Below the pieces are notes generated by a model that had not been told where the DNA came from, made no database searches, and saw only the letters and a list, made by a program, of their open reading frames with translations. 64,000 nucleotides of DNA, taken from the NCBI RefSeq assembly GCF_002242685.1, contig NZ_NBIM01000001.1, positions 1,736,001-1,800,000 of the forward strand, read 5' to 3'. Positions within the stretch are counted from its first letter, which is position 1; the number at the start of each line of letters is the position of its first letter. Source of the DNA: Oceanimonas doudoroffii (lineage in GTDB: Bacteria > Pseudomonadota > Gammaproteobacteria > Enterobacterales > Aeromonadaceae). Positions 41,239 to 49,602 of the stretch are shown here, one piece after another. The translations under genes and the position numbers were made by a program.

Positions 41239-42834
41239 TCAGCTTTGCTTGATGCTCGCGTACCAGAGCCGTACCACATTGTCGGGGTTCTGAGTGATGG
41301 TCAGCTTGTCGGAGGTTGCCCAGGCCATGGGCTCAAAATGCAGGGGCAGGAGTGGCAACTCCCGTTGCGCCGTGGCCAGCACCTCCTCCATCAGCTGGGT
41401 ACGCCTCTGCTGATCCTGCTCCACGGAAGACTGCTCAATCAGCCTGTCGATGGTGTCATTCTGAAAGCGGGGAATATTGAAGGCGCCGTAAATGCCGCCA
41501 TCCCTGGAGTGCAACATCTGCTGGTTGATGCTGTAGGCGTCATACAGCGGCAGGTTGGCCCAGCCGAGCACCGCCACATCGGTACGGCCGTTGTCACGAA
41601 TTTGCGAATAGACGCTGCGGGTATGCATATTCAGATTGGTGTCCACGCCAATCTTGGACCAGTAACGCTGCACCGCCTGACACCACTGCTCCGCGTTCAG
41701 GTAGTACCCCTGTTCACAGTCAAAGGCCAGCTTGAAACCATTCGAGTAACCGGCCTCGGCCAGCAGCGTTTTGGCCTTTTGCGGATCGTAGCCATGGCCA
41801 ATGGCACGCTCGGCATCGTAGCCGGCGATGGCCGGCGCCACATAGGTGTTGGCCACCTCGGTCATGCCACGCATGATTTTCTTGACGATGGCTTCCCGGT
41901 CAATGGCCATGTGCAGGGCCTGGCGTACCCGCTGATCCTGCAGCGGATTTTTTCCATCCACATTGCCCGCATTAAGTTCGTTATTCATGTTCAGGGTAAG
42001 AAACATCACCCGCAGCGAAGGGCGCACCTTGACCTCTATGCCCTGCTCCCGTTCCAACCGGGGCAAGTCCTGCAGGGGAATGTCGCTGACCAGATCAAAC
42101 TCGCCGGAGAGCATGCCGGCCAGGCGAGTAGACTCGGAAGCCACCGGCTTGAACACAATGCGATCAATGTTGTGCTTGACCTGCTCGGCCTGCCACCAGT
42201 GATCATTTTTGATCAGCACCATTTCCGCATCGCGGCGGCGGCTTTCCAGAATAAAGGGACCGGTGCCGTTGGTGTGGTTGGTGGCGTAGCCTTCGGTGCC
42301 CTTGCTCATGCTGGTGGGCTCGGTGGCCTTGTGCTCTTCCAGCCACTCCTTGTCCATCATCAGAATGCCGGTCAGCTCATTGAGGGCGATGGGCGACTTG
42401 CCATTGAGGCGAATATCCACCGTGTAATCGTCCACCTTGACGGCGTCCTTGATGGAAGAAGCATTGCCGCGAATTCCCGAATCCGGGTGGGTCACCCGGG
42501 CAATGGAAGCGACCACGTCATCGGCATTGAAGCTGTTGCCATTATGAAACCTGACTCCCTCGCGCAAATAAAAACGCAGGGTGGTTTCATCCACTTGCTC
42601 CCAGCCGGTCGCCAGTGCCGGAGACATTTCCAGCTGTTCATTCCATTGCACCAGACCTTCATAGATATGGTTCTGGAATGCCAGGGCCGGGGTGGAGGCA
42701 AAGGCGTAGGGATCAAGGGTGGGAATGTCTCCCTGCTGGGCCCAGCGCACCACATTTTCGGCCTGGGCCTGCTGTGCATTCAGGCTGCAGGAAGCAACCA
42801 GCAGACAAGCGGCAATTTTGGTCAGTTTCATCAT
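41239..42834 (-). CDS. Peptide/opine-type ABC transporter solute-binding protein
   Basis: A 531-residue exported binding protein (SBP family 5). The signal peptide MKLTKIAACLLVASCSLNAQ ends near AQA, giving mature ENVVRWAQQGDIPTLDPYA. VASC could read as a weak lipobox, but AQAQQAQA cleavage by signal peptidase I looks better. VDETTLRFYLREGVRFHNG is the family signature. First gene of the operon; two adjacent ATGs at 42834 and 42831 follow AGGGA. Ligand unknown: peptide, opine, or a substrate of the divergent amidohydrolases. Confidence 0.9.
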   Translation of the reverse strand: MMKLTKIAACLLVASCSLNAQQAQAENVVRWAQQGDIPTLDPYAFASTPALAFQNHIYEGLVQWNEQLEMSPALATGWEQVDETTLRFYLREGVRFHNGNSFNADDVVASIARVTHPDSGIRGNASSIKDAVKVDDYTVDIRLNGKSPIALNELTGILMMDKEWLEEHKATEPTSMSKGTEGYATNHTNGTGPFILESRRRDAEMVLIKNDHWWQAEQVKHNIDRIVFKPVASESTRLAGMLSGEFDLVSDIPLQDLPRLEREQGIEVKVRPSLRVMFLTLNMNNELNAGNVDGKNPLQDQRVRQALHMAIDREAIVKKIMRGMTEVANTYVAPAIAGYDAERAIGHGYDPQKAKTLLAEAGYSNGFKLAFDCEQGYYLNAEQWCQAVQRYWSKIGVDTNLNMHTRSVYSQIRDNGRTDVAVLGWANLPLYDAYSINQQMLHSRDGGIYGAFNIPRFQNDTIDRLIEQSSVEQDQQRRTQLMEEVLATAQRELPLLPLHFEPMAWATSDKLTITQNPDNVVRLWYASIKQS

Positions 42835-42837
42835 CAA

Positions 42838-43142
42838 TCATCCCTGTGAGTGAACATAGTGAGGCCTCGTCATCGAGCCCCTTCTGACAGATGTAATGCC
42901 TGTACAACCAGCATCGATAACATTTTTATTACAAAAAATTAGAGAGGGTAACCAAAATTGCTAACAATCTACTCCTTATGTGATAGCAATCCCAAAACCC
43001 AAAGATGCTGCCTGACGGGGCTCCACAACCCCTTACCCCGCTGATATGTTGCGTGAATGTTATCTTCACCCTGCATTTCCGGGCAGGGTGACGGCATCAG
43101 GTGCACCACACCGCATTCGCTTCATCGCTACAGGGAGTAACC
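42838..43142. promoter_or_regulatory. Divergent promoter region with a long-range dyad and a leader hairpin
   Basis: This 305-bp space separates the importer operon from the amidohydrolase genes. At 42957-42990 ATTGCTA and TAGCAAT are perfect 7-bp arms 20 bases apart, in the AT-rich half nearer the binding-protein gene. At 43067-43090 CACCCTGC and GCAGGGTG (8-base loop) form a hairpin in the probable leader of the amidohydrolase transcript, 52 bases before its ATG. The GntR regulator at 46178 is the natural candidate to bind here. Confidence 0.45.
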
Positions 43143-44333
43143 ATGACAGTCGCACTGCTCAGACAAGTTCGTATCAAGGGGGCGGCGGACAGCCGGGATA
43201 TGCTGATCGAACAGGGCAAGATCTCTCGTATAGCGCCCCATATTCCATTGCCGCCCGGCGCCACCCTGTTGGAAGGCCATCACCGCCTGGCACTACCCGG
43301 TTTCATCGACGGCCACGCCCATATAGACAAGTCCCTCTGGGGCATGGACTGGTATGAAAATCAGGTTCCTCGGGAACTGCCGGCCATCATTGAAAACGAG
43401 CGCCACTTTCGCCGTCACCATGACGTTGACCCTCAGCGGCAGTCCGAGCGCATCACTCGACAGGCCATCAGCCTGGGCACCACCCATATTCGAACTCACA
43501 TCGATGTGGACACCGAAATCGGCCTCAAGCACATGGAAGGTGTACTGACCACCAGAGATAAGCTAGCCGGTCAGGTCTACATAGAAACGGTCTGCTTTCC
43601 CCAGAGCGGCATGCTGGGCCGACCCGGTACCCAGGCCTTGATGAATGAGGCGCTCAGACTGGGCGCCGACTATGTCGGGGGCATTGATCCCTCCAGCTTT
43701 GAACGCAATCCGGTGGCCCATATCGATGCACTGTTCGACCTAGCCAACCGTCACGACAAGGGCATCGACCTGCACCTGCACGAAGCTGGCGAGCTCGGCG
43801 CCTTCTCGGTAGAGCTGATGATTGAACGCACCCTGGCTTCGAGCCTGCAAGGCAAGGTGACCATCAGCCATGCCTTCTGCCTGGGCGAAGTGGATACGGC
43901 CTACCAGGAGCGACTGATCGAGGGCCTGGCCCGGGCGGATATCGCCATTGCCACCACGGCGCCGGCCAACCGCAACGTGCCTCCCTATGAAAAACTACGC
44001 GCCGCCGGCATCAGGGTCACCGCCGGAAATGACGGCATTCGCGATACCTGGAGCCCCTATGGCAACGCCGATATGCTGCAACGGGCCATGCTGATGGGCC
44101 TGAAGTATCGCTGGCGTCAGGACAGGGAGCTGGAACAGGCTCTGCACGCCATCACCCAGGGCGGTGCCGAGGTCATGGGGCTGAGCGACTATGGTCTGCA
44201 ACCGGGCTGCCAGGCAGACCTGGTGCTGCTGGACACCAGAACCGTTGCCGAAGCCATTGTCGAGCCCCCCCAACACCGTACCGTGATCAAGGCCGGTAGA
44301 GTGGTTGCCGACAGGGGGGAATGCCTGTTCTGA
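43143..44333 (+). CDS. Amidohydrolase, cytosine-deaminase-like
   Basis: A 396-residue metal-dependent hydrolase. Metal ligands: HxH in GFIDGHAHIDK (about residues 58-60), a His in DLHLHEAGE, a His in ISHAF, and the Asp in GNDGIRDTWSPYG. The last segment resembles cytosine deaminase CodA (D, then P-x-G then N-x-x-x-L). It probably deaminates or hydrolyses a cyclic or N-acyl amide. The ATG at 43143 has AGGGAG upstream and is better than an in-frame start at 43101. It faces the importer and is followed by a second amidohydrolase. Confidence 0.82.
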   Translation: MTVALLRQVRIKGAADSRDMLIEQGKISRIAPHIPLPPGATLLEGHHRLALPGFIDGHAHIDKSLWGMDWYENQVPRELPAIIENERHFRRHHDVDPQRQSERITRQAISLGTTHIRTHIDVDTEIGLKHMEGVLTTRDKLAGQVYIETVCFPQSGMLGRPGTQALMNEALRLGADYVGGIDPSSFERNPVAHIDALFDLANRHDKGIDLHLHEAGELGAFSVELMIERTLASSLQGKVTISHAFCLGEVDTAYQERLIEGLARADIAIATTAPANRNVPPYEKLRAAGIRVTAGNDGIRDTWSPYGNADMLQRAMLMGLKYRWRQDRELEQALHAITQGGAEVMGLSDYGLQPGCQADLVLLDTRTVAEAIVEPPQHRTVIKAGRVVADRGECLF

Positions 44334-44388
44334 ACCGAACCATGCCAACGCGCCACACCCGTTTACTGTTCAAAGGAATGAAATTCAT

Positions 44389-45861
44389 ATGAAAACCACC
44401 AAAATCACTGCCCGGTACGTGATTGGCTTCAAGGATGACGGCCATCACATTTATGAACACGGCGAGCTGGTCTACCAGGGGGATACCGTCCTCTTTGTGG
44501 GCCACGACTATCAGGGCCAGGTGGACGACACTCAGAACCTGGGTAACGCCCTGGTCGGCCCCGGTTTCATTGATCTGGATGCCGTAGCGGATCTGGACTC
44601 CACCGTGCTGGCCTTTGATCATCAGCCCGGTTGGAAAAAAGGCCGCCTGCCCGCCAGCGACTGGCTGCGACGGGAGACCTACAGCGATGCCGAGCTGGAC
44701 TTCAACAAGCGCTATGCCTTCAGCCAGCTGCTGCTCAACGGCATTACCACCATCGCGCCCATCACCTCGATCCTGTACCGGGAGTGGGCGGAAACCGCCG
44801 ACGAGTTTCGTCGTGCCGCCGATATCGCCGCCAGCCTGGGGGTCCGCGCCTACCTGGGCCCGGCCTACATGTCCGGTTATGGCGTGGTCAATCCGAACGG
44901 CAATTTCGACATGCGTTTCGACGAACGCCGCGGGCTGCAAGGACTGGAAGAAGCGGTGCACTACGCCGAACAGCTGGACCAGTACGGCGACACCATCAGG
45001 GGCATGCTGGCACCGGATCGCATCGAAGGTTGCACCCCTGAGCTGCTGCGCCAGACGGCCCGGGCCATGCGCGAGCTGGACTGTCCGGTGCGGCTGCACA
45101 GCTGCCAGGGCGAGTTCGAACTGGAAATGGTGCACCAACTGCACAACGGCATGTCCTCGGTGGAGCTGATGGCCGAAAACGACCTGCTTGACCGCCGCCT
45201 GTTGCTCCCTCACCTGCAATTGCTAGGCGGCAAGCACTCCACCCCGGACAAGATAGCCAGGGAACTGGCCTTGCTCGGACAAAGCGGCGCCAGCGCCGTG
45301 ATCTGTCCCCTGGTGGCCGGTCGCCATGCCAAATACTTCAACGGCGTCAGTCGTTTTCGCGAGGCCGGCATCAACATCAGCCTGGGCACGGACACCTATC
45401 CGCCGGACATGATCCAGAACATGCACATTGGCGCCATTCTCAGCCGGGTCGAGCGCGGTAACATCACCGAGGCCTCGGCAGCGGATTATTACAATATGGC
45501 CACCCTGGGCGGAGCCAGGGCCCTGGGGCGGGAAGACATCGGCCGCCTCTGCCCGGGAGCCAGGGCCGATATTATGGTGTTCGACTTCGACCGCATTCAT
45601 ACCGGTCAGGTCTTCGACCCCATCACGGCCATGGTGATTAACGGCAATGGCCGGGACATCAAGGGCGTCATCATCAACGGTGACAGAGTAGTCTGGGACG
45701 GCCAGCTGGTGAAACTCGGGCTGGATCTGCAGCAACTGCATCACCAGGCCCAGAAACAGTTTGACGGCTTTATCGCCAGCTACCCGGAGCGTTGCCACCA
45801 GCATCCGCCGCTGACGGAGATCTTCCCGCCCAGCTTTCCCCTGAGTCGACGAAACCGGTAA
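44389..45861 (+). CDS. Amidohydrolase/chlorohydrolase-family protein lacking the HxH pair
   Basis: A 490-residue protein of the amidohydrolase fold (ATZ/TRZ-like). The usual first metal motif GxxxxHxH is replaced by GFIDLDAVADLDST near residues 64-76, while later ligands look present: CPVRLHSCQGEFE, HLQLL and a typical SLGTDTYPPDMIQNM with the catalytic Asp. The C-terminal GRLCPGARADIMVFD strand is standard. AAAGGAATG precedes the ATG at a long spacing. The pair of amidohydrolases and the importer suggest a two-step breakdown of an imported amide. It may be active with altered metal binding, or not a hydrolase. Confidence 0.78.
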   Translation: MKTTKITARYVIGFKDDGHHIYEHGELVYQGDTVLFVGHDYQGQVDDTQNLGNALVGPGFIDLDAVADLDSTVLAFDHQPGWKKGRLPASDWLRRETYSDAELDFNKRYAFSQLLLNGITTIAPITSILYREWAETADEFRRAADIAASLGVRAYLGPAYMSGYGVVNPNGNFDMRFDERRGLQGLEEAVHYAEQLDQYGDTIRGMLAPDRIEGCTPELLRQTARAMRELDCPVRLHSCQGEFELEMVHQLHNGMSSVELMAENDLLDRRLLLPHLQLLGGKHSTPDKIARELALLGQSGASAVICPLVAGRHAKYFNGVSRFREAGINISLGTDTYPPDMIQNMHIGAILSRVERGNITEASAADYYNMATLGGARALGREDIGRLCPGARADIMVFDFDRIHTGQVFDPITAMVINGNGRDIKGVIINGDRVVWDGQLVKLGLDLQQLHHQAQKQFDGFIASYPERCHQHPPLTEIFPPSFPLSRRNR

Positions 45862-46177
45862 CCGAACGCAACGACGCAGCCAATAAGTACTGCGGGAAAG
45901 TGGCGGGATTGGCGGTATGCATATTGGTGGTATGGCCAGCGGTTCTGGCCTCTTCAATATTGGCCTGACGGTTGAGGTGTTCATTGGCCTTGACCGGCCG
46001 GAAAAACACAAACTCACGCACTTTGGTGATCAACCCGGGAATATTGACCGGGTGCACCAAGTGACTGGGCCCTTGAGCGCTTTCCCGGTATTTACGTTCT
46101 GCGCCAGCATGATCGTCCGGCATTGAAGCGGCCGGTCGCCTCCTTCACCAAAACGGGAAGGCCGATATCGGGGCGCC
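45862..46177. other. 316-bp spacer without a recognised gene
   Basis: ORFs of 60-120 codons exist on both strands (45917-46126 plus, 45770-46123 minus), but neither resembles a known protein and the minus one runs into the amidohydrolase gene. No terminator with a T run was found. It could contain a decayed gene or only the convergent 3-prime ends. Confidence 0.5.
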
Positions 46178-46891
46178 TCAGTGCGAACCGGGACCGGACT
46201 CCGCCTGTATCTCGGAAAACAATGCCGCCAGATCCAGGCTTTGCTCTTCATTTTCACTCAGATCCAGGCTGGATTCGAGGTGATCGAGGTGGCGGCGCAT
46301 TTCCCCCACGGCCGTGTCCACGTCACCAGCCAGTAGCAGATCAACCAGCCGGCCATGATCATCACAGTGGCATTCATGGGCCCGGCGATCTTTCTGATAC
46401 ATGCTGACAATCAGCGAACAGCGCGCCAACAGCCGCTCCAGCATTTCCAGCAACACCTGATTACCGGCAATACGCGCCAACTCGAGATGAAAGCGGGCCG
46501 CCAGCTGCACCGCCGCCGGTCGCCGCCCTTCGTTGACGGCCTGCCTTTCCGCGTCGATCAACGCCCTGAGCGAGTCCCCCCCGGCTTCGTCGATGCGTGT
46601 AGCCGCCAGCACCACGGCTTCGGCTTCCAGCAAACGACGCACCACAAACACGTCCGCCGCTTCCTGCTGACTGGGGCAGGCGACCATAGCGCCCTTGTTG
46701 GCAATAATGCTCACCAGCCCCTGATGACTCAGCTCCAGCAGGGCGGCACGAATATGATTGCGGTTGGCCTGCAGAGCCTCGACCAGTTTGAGCTCTATCA
46801 AGCGGGTACCCGGGGCCAGCCGCTGCTCGACAATGGCACGACCTACGGCCTCGACAATACGGTGGATTTCCTTCTTTTTGGCAGTCGTCAA
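46178..46891 (-). CDS. GntR/FCD-family transcriptional regulator
   Basis: A 237-residue regulator. The winged helix-turn-helix is at residues about 8-72 (GTRLIELKLVEALQANRNHI and ALLELSHQGLVSI), followed by an all-helical FCD effector domain with metal-binding-type histidines (FHLELARIAGN, HDDHG-like region, MRRHLDHLESSL). It is convergent with the amidohydrolase genes and most likely controls them and the importer. The ligand would be the substrate or product of that pathway. Confidence 0.88.
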   Translation of the reverse strand: MTTAKKKEIHRIVEAVGRAIVEQRLAPGTRLIELKLVEALQANRNHIRAALLELSHQGLVSIIANKGAMVACPSQQEAADVFVVRRLLEAEAVVLAATRIDEAGGDSLRALIDAERQAVNEGRRPAAVQLAARFHLELARIAGNQVLLEMLERLLARCSLIVSMYQKDRRAHECHCDDHGRLVDLLLAGDVDTAVGEMRRHLDHLESSLDLSENEEQSLDLAALFSEIQAESGPGSH

Positions 46892-47020
46892 GGGCTACTC
46901 TCACACACCATGTCAGCACGAAATTGGGTAAATATTAACAAATGCCGTATAAAAGCGACACGACTCGAACAGGCTGCCGGCCGATGACGTCGGCAAGTTT
47001 CCCCTGCCATCACCTGATGC

Positions 47021-49027
47021 TCATCCCTGCCAGCGGCTGACGCCGGGATAGCCTCCTTCCAGCAGCTCTTTGACGAAGGGAGAAGGTATTTGCCGGTCGG
47101 CCAGCAGAAAAACCTGATCCCGGGCCCGGGTCAGGCCCACATAAAACAACCGGCGCTCTTCGGCGTGGGGATAGTCTTCCTCGACGGGCAGCAGCGCGTC
47201 GAGCAGCGAGGCCTGCTTTTTTTCCGGCGGAAAACCATAACGGCCCCGGGCCAGGCCCAGCAGGATCACACAGTCGCTTTCCTTGCCCTTGGCGCCGTGC
47301 AGGGTCTGAGCGTCAATGTGCAGGCCGGCAAAGCGTTTGCGCCAGCCCGCCAACAGGGCTTCGTCGGGCAGGCTGAAACGAAAGCGGGACAACAGATAAA
47401 CGGAGGCATTGGGCCGCTGGGCGGCGATCTGCCCCAGCAGCCGGGCCACCACGTCCATACGCTCGTCATCGGCCACCGGCAGCACATGCACGCAGGGGCC
47501 GTCGCTGCGCTCCAGGGTGCTCAGGTTTTTTGGCAACTGATGGGGATTGCGGGTGACAAAGCGACTGGCCACTCGCTCAATCACGTTGTTGAAGCGAAAG
47601 GTGGTATCGAGGGCGGTAACGGCGGTGGCGCCAAAAAAGCCGGCAAAATCGGTGGTGAGCGATACATCGGCACCGCTGAAACGATAAATGGCCTGCCAGT
47701 CGTCACCCACGCAAAACAGTGACAACTCCGAAGCCGCATCACGCAACGCCAGCAACAGCTCGGCCCTATCCCGCGAGATATCCTGAAACTCGTCCACCAG
47801 CACATGGCGCCAGGGCACCGCAAAGCGGCCGGCTCTCACCAGGGCGGTGGCCTGCTCTATCATGTCGTCAAAGTCAATTTCACCGGTCTCGGCCAGGCGT
47901 TGCTGGTAGCGCTGCAGCAGGGGCCGCACCAGCGCCAGCTGCTCGGCCTGCTCCGGAGTGGGGGCCTCGGGCTCGCCGTACTGCTTGAGTGCCGCCACCA
48001 GCGGCGCCCATTCCCTCGCCAGACGGGCAAAGTCGGGAGTGGGCACGGTCTGAAAGCGGTGCATGCGCAACCAGGCCAGCAGGCGCATGCCATAGTGCTC
48101 GTCCTCGGCCAGTTGCTCCAGCCAGCGAGAAAAGGCACGCTGCCTGACCGCCTCGCTTTGTGCCAATTCACTCAGCGCCGGCGCACACCCGGTGGCCCGA
48201 GTGATAATGTTCAACCCGAGGGCGTGAAAGGTGCTGACCTGCACCCCGGCGTTTTCCGGGCGTCGGGCCAGGCGCTCGCGCATTTCCGCCGCCGCCTCAT
48301 TGCCAAAAGCCAGCAACAGCAGATCATAGGGTTCGGCCTGGCCGGATGCCAGCAGAAAGGCGGTGCGCGCCGCCATCACGCTGGTCTTGCCGCAACCGGC
48401 ACCGGCCAGCACCAGGTTGTGATCCTCATCGGTCACACAGGCCAGCCGCTGGGCCGGGGTAAGCGGATGGGCTTCCAGGGTATCGAACAGCGCCTGGTGT
48501 TCCTGCAGCACCTGCTCGCAATGCTCCCGCTGGCATTGCTCGCGCCAGTGATCATCGGCCTGTTGCAGGGTGGCCACCAGCTCAAAGGCGGCCCGGGCGC
48601 GGTCATCCAGAGAGGGCGGCAGGGTCAGGTCACACCAGCGCAGCGGCTCTTCGGCCAGCCAGTGCTGCAGTTGCTGCCAGCGGGACTGGCGCAGGTAGCC
48701 GGATTCCAGCAACGCCAGGCAACGCTCGGCCAGGGGGACCACGCGCGCGGCATGATGCGCGAACCAGCCCAGCTCCAGTTGCCGCTGCAGTGCCTCGGCA
48801 CGGGCTTTAGGCAACCAGGCACACACCAGCTGTCCTTGCCGGCAGTTAAGCACCAGCTGCCGGAACAGCCGGCCGGGCGCCAGCACCGGCGGCGCCAGCA
48901 GTTCCTGCCAGGGCACCGGGTGACGTTCCCGCCGCAGGTGCAGCACCGGCCCGTGGTCGGTGGGCTCCACTCCCGAAAAGGGATGACTGAACAGCTGGCC
49001 CAGCCAGTGGGCCTTGCAGATGGACAT
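47021..49027 (-). CDS. helD: DNA helicase IV (UvrD/Rep family)
   Basis: A 668-residue superfamily 1 helicase, close to E. coli HelD in length. About 195 residues of unique N-terminus precede the motor. Motif I is AGAGCGKTSV, motif II VLVDEFQDIS, motif III GDDWQAIYRFSGAD, motif IV region LDTTFRFNN, motif V TLHGAKGKESDCVIL and motif VI RRLFYVGLTRAR. 3-prime to 5-prime unwinding is known for the family. It starts 9 bases after the AsnC/Lrp gene stop, probably in the same transcript. Confidence 0.93.
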   Translation of the reverse strand: MSICKAHWLGQLFSHPFSGVEPTDHGPVLHLRRERHPVPWQELLAPPVLAPGRLFRQLVLNCRQGQLVCAWLPKARAEALQRQLELGWFAHHAARVVPLAERCLALLESGYLRQSRWQQLQHWLAEEPLRWCDLTLPPSLDDRARAAFELVATLQQADDHWREQCQREHCEQVLQEHQALFDTLEAHPLTPAQRLACVTDEDHNLVLAGAGCGKTSVMAARTAFLLASGQAEPYDLLLLAFGNEAAAEMRERLARRPENAGVQVSTFHALGLNIITRATGCAPALSELAQSEAVRQRAFSRWLEQLAEDEHYGMRLLAWLRMHRFQTVPTPDFARLAREWAPLVAALKQYGEPEAPTPEQAEQLALVRPLLQRYQQRLAETGEIDFDDMIEQATALVRAGRFAVPWRHVLVDEFQDISRDRAELLLALRDAASELSLFCVGDDWQAIYRFSGADVSLTTDFAGFFGATAVTALDTTFRFNNVIERVASRFVTRNPHQLPKNLSTLERSDGPCVHVLPVADDERMDVVARLLGQIAAQRPNASVYLLSRFRFSLPDEALLAGWRKRFAGLHIDAQTLHGAKGKESDCVILLGLARGRYGFPPEKKQASLLDALLPVEEDYPHAEERRLFYVGLTRARDQVFLLADRQIPSPFVKELLEGGYPGVSRWQG

Positions 49028-49036
49028 GATGACGCC

Positions 49037-49462
49037 TCAGGACAGGGTGTTAATGAGCTCGCCCAGAATCATGTGGGTGCGCACCGTCTTGATATGGGGA
49101 GTGTGCTCAATAATGTGACGAATGGCGTCAAGCCGCTCCATCGACTCGGCCTCCACATACACCAGCATGTCGGTTTCGCCGCTGATGGTATAGCACAGTT
49201 TGATTTCAGGCACGGCACGCAGGGCCTCGGCATACTGCTCGCACTGGCGTACGTGGTAACAAAGGGCGAAATAGGCGCGTACCACCCCCTGAGGCCGTCC
49301 CAGGCGCGCATGATAACCGCGAATAATGCCGCGCTCTTCCAGGCCCTTGATGCGCTCGGACACCGCCGAACGGGACAGGCTCACCTCACGGGCGATGCTG
49401 GCTACCGCCATGCGGGCGTTTTCCGTTAACAAAGACAGAATTTTCTGGTCGAACTTGTCCAC
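49037..49462 (-). CDS. Lrp/AsnC-family transcriptional regulator
   Basis: A 141-residue regulator with the helix-turn-helix NARMAVASIAREVSLSRSAV near residues 15-34, and an RAM ligand domain (VVRAYFALCYHV, then CYTISGETDMLVYVEAES). It is divergent from a YjeH-type amino-acid exporter with a palindrome between them, a common arrangement in which the regulator senses the amino acid that the exporter removes. Confidence 0.9.
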   Translation of the reverse strand: MDKFDQKILSLLTENARMAVASIAREVSLSRSAVSERIKGLEERGIIRGYHARLGRPQGVVRAYFALCYHVRQCEQYAEALRAVPEIKLCYTISGETDMLVYVEAESMERLDAIRHIIEHTPHIKTVRTHMILGELINTLS

Positions 49463-49488
49463 TGCTACCTCTTGTTCACGCTGCCGAA

Positions 49489-49516
49489 CGAAACGTCGGG
49501 CAAAAGCGACGTTTCG
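49489..49516. promoter_or_regulatory. Candidate Lrp/AsnC operator
   Basis: CGAAACGTC, 10-base spacer, GACGTTTCG: perfect 9-bp arms, 27 bases upstream of the regulator start and about 85 bases before yjeH. A related GACG..CGTC dyad follows at 49519-49530. Confidence 0.6.
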
Positions 49517-49602
49517 CCGACGGAAAGCGTCATAGTGCCGAGTCTGATTATTATTGTGTGGCGGTAATATATCAGAATTCCTGAATATGGATTTGAAACT
49601 CG

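Noticed and set aside
45770..46123. 117-codon minus-strand ORF, considered as a gene remnant
   Set aside because: No resemblance to a known protein, overlap with the amidohydrolase 3-prime end and no ribosome binding site. Left as an unassigned spacer.
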